NCBI GenBank assembly: GCA_018713325.1
Contig: DVFJ01000015.1
Coordinates: 1-64,000, forward strand
DNA length: 64,000 nt
Reading direction: 5' to 3'
Origin: Candidatus Onthenecus intestinigallinarum
GTDB taxonomy: Bacteria; Bacillota; Clostridia; Christensenellales; Aristaeellaceae
The position numbers and the translations under genes were made by a program. Below the pieces are notes generated by a model that had not been told where the DNA came from, searched no databases, and saw nothing but the letters and a program-made list of their open reading frames with translations. Shown here piece by piece: positions 59,948 through 64,000 of this stretch; within the stretch, counting starts at the first letter, position 1, and each line of letters starts with the position of its first letter.

Positions 59948-62305
59948 TTATTCCACGCCGCGCCGCAGCAGGCCCGACGTCGTCTCGCGCGGATGCGCAA
60001 AGTCCGACGCCTGCCCGTCCATCAGCCGGCGGTAGTGGCGTGTGACGTCCGCGCACAGCGCGTCGTCCTCATCGGTGAATTGCAGCCGCATGCTCACGGG
60101 CAGCGCGCGCAGCCGGTCCATCGCCTGCGTCATGTCCGTGGGCAGGCTGTTGTACAGGCGCAGCATGCATCCGTGCGCCAGGCGCTGCCGGCGCAGCGGG
60201 AACACAAAGCCCTTGCGGTCGATCAGCGGCTGCGACTGCGCGCCGCCGCCGTGCGCGCAGCGCTCGCACGCGTCGTCCCGGCCCGTCAGGCCCCGGCGCG
60301 TGCAGTCCGTGCAGTGCGACAGCAGCATCAGCTGCGTGCGCCCGTAGACCGTCAGTTCAAAGCCGCCGCCCGCACGGACGGCCTCGCGGATCTCCGTCAG
60401 GCGCAGCTCCGGCGAGAGCGTCACGCGCACGCAGCCACGGTTGAAGAGAAAGTCCGCCGTGCGCGCGTTGTAGACGTTCATGCCCGTATCGCCCGCCATG
60501 GGCATGTCCAGAGGCAGCGTCAGCTGCGAGGGATTGCCCAGCACCGCGCCCGCGAGCGCCTGCGAACGCAGCACCCCGCACAGCGCGTCCAACTCCCGCG
60601 TAAAGGCCAGCTGCGGCAGCACGACCCAGACGCGCGCGCGCGTTCCGGCCTCCAGCGCGTCCAGCTGCGACGCGACGCGCTCGGGCCGCAGGTCGTCCGG
60701 CGACCAGTAGACCCAGTCCGCTCCGGCATTCAGCAGCGCCTGGGCCGACTGGAGCCGCGGCGTCTGGGCGATGAGCCATCGCTCCCCCGCAGGCCGGCGC
60801 ATCACGGACGCAGCCGTCAGGACGCGCCTTTCGGAGAGGGCGCAGCGCGCGTCCGAGAGCGCCTGCAGCGCGTCCCGCCGCAGCGCGTTCAGCGCCGACA
60901 CGGGCAGGAAGCCATCCTCGCAGTCCAGCGTCAGCGAGCGCAGCGCATAGGGCGTGTCGCCCGTCTTTTCGATCTGTCTGCGCGCCGCGTCCGCGTCCAG
61001 CGCGCGGCTGCGCGCCGGCTGCACGGGCGCTTCGCCCAGCGCCAGGGCCTCGTGCACGCCGTCCGCGACGGACAGCGCCGGACGCTCGCCCATGCGTGCG
61101 GTCAGATGCGCGTCAAAGGGAATGCGCACGCGTTCGCGCGCATAGCTTTCACGCGCCGCGTCCATCTGATGCGCGTCGGTGAGCCGGAACACCCCGTCCC
61201 CCGCCCGCGGCGCGGGCCCTTCGCCCTGCGCCACGCGCACCAGCGCCTCCTCGCCTGCCGCGCGCTCAGGGCCCGAATAGACCGTCTCGCGCTCGCCTGC
61301 GCCGCGCAGCGCCAGGCCGTCGCCATCATGCAGCGCGCGCTCCAGGCGCACGCCGGCCAACTCGCCGCGCACGCGTTCGACGCGCCCCACCGGCACGCCA
61401 AAGTGCCCCGGCCGCTCCCAGCTCATGAGCGCGGCGTTGTTTTTATCCATCAGGTAGCCCTCGGTAAAGCCGCCGCGGTTGAAGATCTGCCTGAGCGCCT
61501 GGCACGTCGCCTCGTCCGGTGCGTACGGCTCGCCCCGCTGCGCGCAGTCGAGCGCGCGCCGGTATGCCGCGGTCACGACGGCGACGTACTCGGGCCGCTT
61601 CATGCGCCCCTCGATCTTGAGCGAGTCCACGCCCGCATCCCGCAGCTCGGGCAGGCGCTGCAGCAGCATCAGGTCGCGCGTACAGAGCAGGCAGCCCTGC
61701 ACGCCGTCCGGCCGGCGGTAGCGCATGCGGCAGGGCTGCGCGCACTTGCCCCGGTTGCCGCTGCGCCCGCCGACGATCCCGGAAAACAGACACTGGCCCG
61801 ACACGGACACGCACAGCGCGCCGTGGACGAACACCTCCGTCTCCAGCCCCTCCGCCGCGATGAGGCGGATCTCCTCCAGCGGGCACTCGCGCGCGGGCAC
61901 GACGCGCGTGAAGCCCATCTCCCGCAGCAGCCGCACGCCCTGCGCATTGTGGATCGTCATCTGCGTGCTCGCGTGCAGCGCAAGGTCGGGAAAGCGCTCC
62001 CGGCACAGCGCGGCCAGGCCCAGATCCTGCACGAGCACGGCATCCGCGTCCCGCCGGCAGAGCATCTCCAGCACGTCCGCCGCGTCGTCCATCTCCGGCT
62101 CCTTGACCAGGGTATTGACCGTGACGTACACCCTGCGTCCGCGCTCGTGACAGTAGCGGACCGCCTCGGCCAGCCCGGCCTCGTCGAAATTGCCCGCATA
62201 GCTGCGCGCACCGAACGCAGTATAGCCCAGGTAGACCGCGTCCGCGCCGTTTTGCACGGCGGCGATCAGCGCCTCGCGGTTGCCGGCGGGCGATAAGAGC
62301 TCCAT
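59948..62305 (-). CDS. U32 family peptidase, long form
   Basis: 785-residue collagenase-like U32 protein. The family signature EVFVHGALCVSVSGQCLFS contains two of the conserved cysteines; CAQPCRMRY and KIEGRMKRPEYV follow. U32 relatives studied in Escherichia coli act in RNA hydroxylation or ubiquinone synthesis and use Fe-S clusters, so true protease activity is uncertain. The second half has a further domain (DUF3656-like) ending with CTDCTRRGLTGRDDACERC, another cysteine cluster. It is coupled to mutS2. Confidence 0.9.
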   Translation of the reverse strand: MELLSPAGNREALIAAVQNGADAVYLGYTAFGARSYAGNFDEAGLAEAVRYCHERGRRVYVTVNTLVKEPEMDDAADVLEMLCRRDADAVLVQDLGLAALCRERFPDLALHASTQMTIHNAQGVRLLREMGFTRVVPARECPLEEIRLIAAEGLETEVFVHGALCVSVSGQCLFSGIVGGRSGNRGKCAQPCRMRYRRPDGVQGCLLCTRDLMLLQRLPELRDAGVDSLKIEGRMKRPEYVAVVTAAYRRALDCAQRGEPYAPDEATCQALRQIFNRGGFTEGYLMDKNNAALMSWERPGHFGVPVGRVERVRGELAGVRLERALHDGDGLALRGAGERETVYSGPERAAGEEALVRVAQGEGPAPRAGDGVFRLTDAHQMDAARESYARERVRIPFDAHLTARMGERPALSVADGVHEALALGEAPVQPARSRALDADAARRQIEKTGDTPYALRSLTLDCEDGFLPVSALNALRRDALQALSDARCALSERRVLTAASVMRRPAGERWLIAQTPRLQSAQALLNAGADWVYWSPDDLRPERVASQLDALEAGTRARVWVVLPQLAFTRELDALCGVLRSQALAGAVLGNPSQLTLPLDMPMAGDTGMNVYNARTADFLFNRGCVRVTLSPELRLTEIREAVRAGGGFELTVYGRTQLMLLSHCTDCTRRGLTGRDDACERCAHGGGAQSQPLIDRKGFVFPLRRQRLAHGCMLRLYNSLPTDMTQAMDRLRALPVSMRLQFTDEDDALCADVTRHYRRLMDGQASDFAHPRETTSGLLRRGVE

Positions 62306-62317
62306 GTTCCTTCCCCC

Positions 62318-62378
62318 AAAAAAGGCGGGCCATCCCGGGGAGCCACCGCGCGTGCGCGGCGCTTTCCCCGGGCGGCCC
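62318..62378 (-). terminator. Terminator after zapA
   Basis: A long, interrupted GC-rich inverted repeat (62327 to 62378) centred on CCGCGC/GCGCGG ends in TTTTTT on the minus strand. It lies directly before the U32 peptidase gene, whose start is 13 bp after the T run. Confidence 0.8.
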
Positions 62379-62384
62379 GACCGG

Positions 62385-62708
62385 TCACTGCTTGTCCTTG
62401 GCGGCCTCCTGTGTGCGCTTCATCGGCGGCGCGTTGTGCTCGATGCGCATCGCCGTGAGCTGCTGCTGCACCTGCATGATCTCCTTGCGCAGGCGCGTGT
62501 TCTCATCCTGCGCCTTGAGCAGATCGTCCGCAATGTTCATGGCGGTCAGCACGGCCACCATGTTCTGCGGCATGCGGGTGGTCAACGCGAGCTCCTCCAT
62601 CTTGCGGTCCACATACACCGCCACACGGCGGATGTGTTCCTCCGACTCGGTGCCCACCATCGTGTATTCCTTGCCCGCGATCTTTACCGTCGTCTTGATC
62701 TTTTCCAC
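62385..62708 (-). CDS. zapA: Cell division protein ZapA
   Basis: 107-residue FtsZ-ring-associated protein. KTTVKIAGKEYTMVGTESEE starts the beta-rich head domain. A long coiled coil follows (residues about 55-95), rich in Leu, Gln and Arg. It follows the cyclophilin gene after 14 bp. Confidence 0.92.
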   Translation of the reverse strand: MEKIKTTVKIAGKEYTMVGTESEEHIRRVAVYVDRKMEELALTTRMPQNMVAVLTAMNIADDLLKAQDENTRLRKEIMQVQQQLTAMRIEHNAPPMKRTQEAAKDKQ

Positions 62709-62722
62709 GGGACGGTCCCTCC

Positions 62723-63244
62723 TCAGCGCGGCAGCTTTTCGGCCTTGTACTCCACGCCGAACGTCTCGACCCGGACGGTCTTCATGCGCTGATCGCTCAC
62801 GGGCTTGTCGCGCCGGTCGCGCTTCTGGGCGACGATGGCGTCGGCGACCTCCATGCCCTGCGTCACCTTGCCAAAGGCGGCATAGGCGCCGTCCAGGTGC
62901 GGAGCGTCGGCGACCATGATGAAGAACTGGGAGCCGGCCGAATCGGGCATCATCGAGCGCGCCATGGAGAGCACGCCGCGCGTGTGGCGCAGGTCGTTTT
63001 TAAAGCCGTTCTGGCTGAACTCGCCGCGGATGGAGTAGCCCGGCCCGCCGATGCCGACGCCCTGCGGATCGCCGCCCTGGATCATGAAGCCGGGGATCAC
63101 GCGGTGAAAGATGACGCCGTCGTAAAAGCCGCTGTTGGCCAGCTCCACGAAGTTGGCCACGCTGTTGGGCGCGATCTGCGGGTACAGCTCGCCCGTCATC
63201 TTGCCGCCGTCTTCCATCTCAATCGTAAAAATCGGATTTTGCAT
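62723..63244 (-). CDS. Cyclophilin-type peptidyl-prolyl cis-trans isomerase
   Basis: Catalyses proline isomerisation during protein folding. FHRVIPGFMIQGGDP holds the active-site Arg, and SQFFIMVADAPHLDG is the second conserved stretch. There is no signal peptide, so it is cytoplasmic. The start is ATG 63244; the ATG six codons earlier lies over the ribosome site. Length is 173 residues. It overlaps the upstream gene by 26 bp. Confidence 0.94.
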   Translation of the reverse strand: MQNPIFTIEMEDGGKMTGELYPQIAPNSVANFVELANSGFYDGVIFHRVIPGFMIQGGDPQGVGIGGPGYSIRGEFSQNGFKNDLRHTRGVLSMARSMMPDSAGSQFFIMVADAPHLDGAYAAFGKVTQGMEVADAIVAQKRDRRDKPVSDQRMKTVRVETFGVEYKAEKLPR

Positions 63245-63980
63245 GCTCTTTTTCCTCCTCATTTTCTTCGTGCAATGTCGCCCAGCCCGAGGCCATCATG
63301 CGCGAGACGTCCCGCGCAAGGCTCCGGCCGGTCAGCGGAAATCCGCCGCGCAGCAGCGGAAGATAGCGTTCATACAGCGTCCGCGCGGCCTGCGCGCGCA
63401 TCCTGCGCCAGTGGCCGATGCCCAGCTCCGCGACGTGGGCACCGCTCGGGTAGAGCAGAAAGCGCGGCCGGTCGCACTCCAGCGCATCCGGGATGGACTG
63501 CGGCCGGATGCAGGGAAGCAGCCGCCCCTGCGACTGCGCCGCCGCGCGCACGAGCGCCGCCTCGTCCGCCGCGCGCAGGCAAAACGCCGCCACGCGCAGC
63601 GCCGGAAAGGCCGCCATCTGCCGCACGAGCGCCGAAAGCGCCGCCGCGTCGGTCAGGCCGACGCTGAGTGAAAGGCGCGCGTCCTCGCACAGCGGCAGCG
63701 CCGCATAGCGCGCCCATTCGCCCAGGAGCGACGCCTCGTCTGCCTGCGCCATCAGCGCGTCGCGGATCGCGCGCGCCTGCACAAAGTCCGACAGCGCGCG
63801 CGCAGCCTGCGCGTAGCCGTCGCCGTAGCGCCCCGGCTGCGCGCGGCAGGCATCCAAGTCCAGTGCGGGCAGGAGAAACGCCGCCGCCGGCATGGCGTCC
63901 GTCTCCGGCGTCACCGGGCACAGCGCCGCCGCCCAGCCCGCCTCGGCCCGCACGCGGTCCAGACGCGTCTGGCGCGTCAT
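63219..63980 (-). CDS. Unrecognised protein at the window edge
   Basis: 253 residues from ATG 63980, which has GAGG five bases upstream; the frame remains open to the window end, so the true start may lie outside. The protein is Ala-, Leu- and Arg-rich with alternating hydrophobic strands and helices (for example RVAAFCLRAADEAALVRAAA and RFLLYPSGAHVAELGIGHW), which could be a TIM-barrel-like fold such as an amidohydrolase relative. No metal-binding motif is clear. It is probably co-transcribed with the cyclophilin gene. Confidence 0.55.
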   Translation of the reverse strand: MTRQTRLDRVRAEAGWAAALCPVTPETDAMPAAAFLLPALDLDACRAQPGRYGDGYAQAARALSDFVQARAIRDALMAQADEASLLGEWARYAALPLCEDARLSLSVGLTDAAALSALVRQMAAFPALRVAAFCLRAADEAALVRAAAQSQGRLLPCIRPQSIPDALECDRPRFLLYPSGAHVAELGIGHWRRMRAQAARTLYERYLPLLRGGFPLTGRSLARDVSRMMASGWATLHEENEEEKEHAKSDFYD

Positions 63981-64000
63981 CGCGTCCTCGCGCAGGCGGA

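Noticed and set aside
58757-62296. An 1179-codon open frame on the plus strand opposite mutS2 and the U32 gene
   Set aside because: It is rich in Arg, His, Ala and Gln without domains, and lies exactly antisense to two well-supported genes. High G+C content removes stops from the complementary frame. Similar long plus-strand frames at 1851-4643, 8473-11037 and 45381-48674 were rejected for the same reason.
1-64000. tRNA, rRNA, CRISPR, prophage or integrase signals
   Set aside because: I looked for conserved tRNA and rRNA phrases, short spaced repeats and phage or transposase motifs on both strands and saw none. The only structural RNA found is the SRP RNA.

Overview
The window is a GC-rich (roughly two-thirds G+C by eye), densely packed chromosomal segment from an anaerobic, endospore-forming member of the Clostridia. 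The evidence is a complete spoIIIA operon and spoIVA, an Rnf electron-transport cluster, the clostridial/bacillar order tlyA-nadK-argR-recN, an Asp23/AmaP envelope-stress set joined to nusB-folD-xseAB-ispA, and the block radical SAM-DUF2344-rng-miaB-ylbF-mutS-mutL-miaA. Nearly every gene is on the minus strand. Only five candidate coding regions, two of them adjacent, are on plus. I saw no rRNA, tRNA, CRISPR array, prophage or insertion sequence.

Layout, left to right (transcription is mostly right to left). 1-4.4 kb: rnfC-rnfD-rnfG, where rnfG is cut by the window edge and encodes a chain of at least six FMN-binding domains. 4.7-8.6 kb: tlyA, then nadK-argR-recN from an internal promoter. 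8.7-17.3 kb: dxs and the asp23-amaP-DUF2273-nusB-M22-folD-xseA-xseB-ispA-yuiD operon, with a good promoter in front and a terminator behind. 17.4-21.8 kb: spoIIIAA to spoIIIAH, with a sigma-E-like -10 element upstream and a severely shortened SpoIIIAF. 21.8-25.4 kb: L,D-transpeptidase, a small membrane protein, a MazG-like protein, and a SNF2 helicase translationally coupled to a PD-(D/E)XK nuclease-like protein. 25.5-32 kb: an accessory-looking stretch with secreted proteins of unknown role, a Zn/Cd-type P1B ATPase with a separate metal-binding domain, a minimal zincin, a 45-codon small gene with its own expression signals, a HAD phosphatase and a VanY-type carboxypeptidase. 32-38.3 kb: HflX with an N-terminal JAMM-like domain, iscR-iscS-iscU, glyA and a partnerless histidine-kinase-like ATPase. 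38.4-41.2 kb: short SRP RNA and an ECF sigma factor coupled to a large single-pass membrane protein. 41.3-54 kb: one apparent nine-gene operon for RNA modification, RNA processing and mismatch repair. 54-64 kb: a GNAT acetyltransferase, spoIVA, htrA-like protease, mutS2, U32 peptidase, zapA, cyclophilin and an unrecognised protein at the edge.

Functional picture: the segment combines energy conservation (Rnf), isoprenoid synthesis (dxs, ispA), one-carbon metabolism (folD, glyA), Fe-S assembly, mismatch repair and tRNA modification, and spore engulfment and coat assembly. The most unusual items are the poly-flavin RnfG, the JAMM-HflX fusion, the SNF2-nuclease pair, the sigma/giant membrane partner pair, the Cys-tailed YlbF protein, the truncated SpoIIIAF and the small gene near 30.4 kb.
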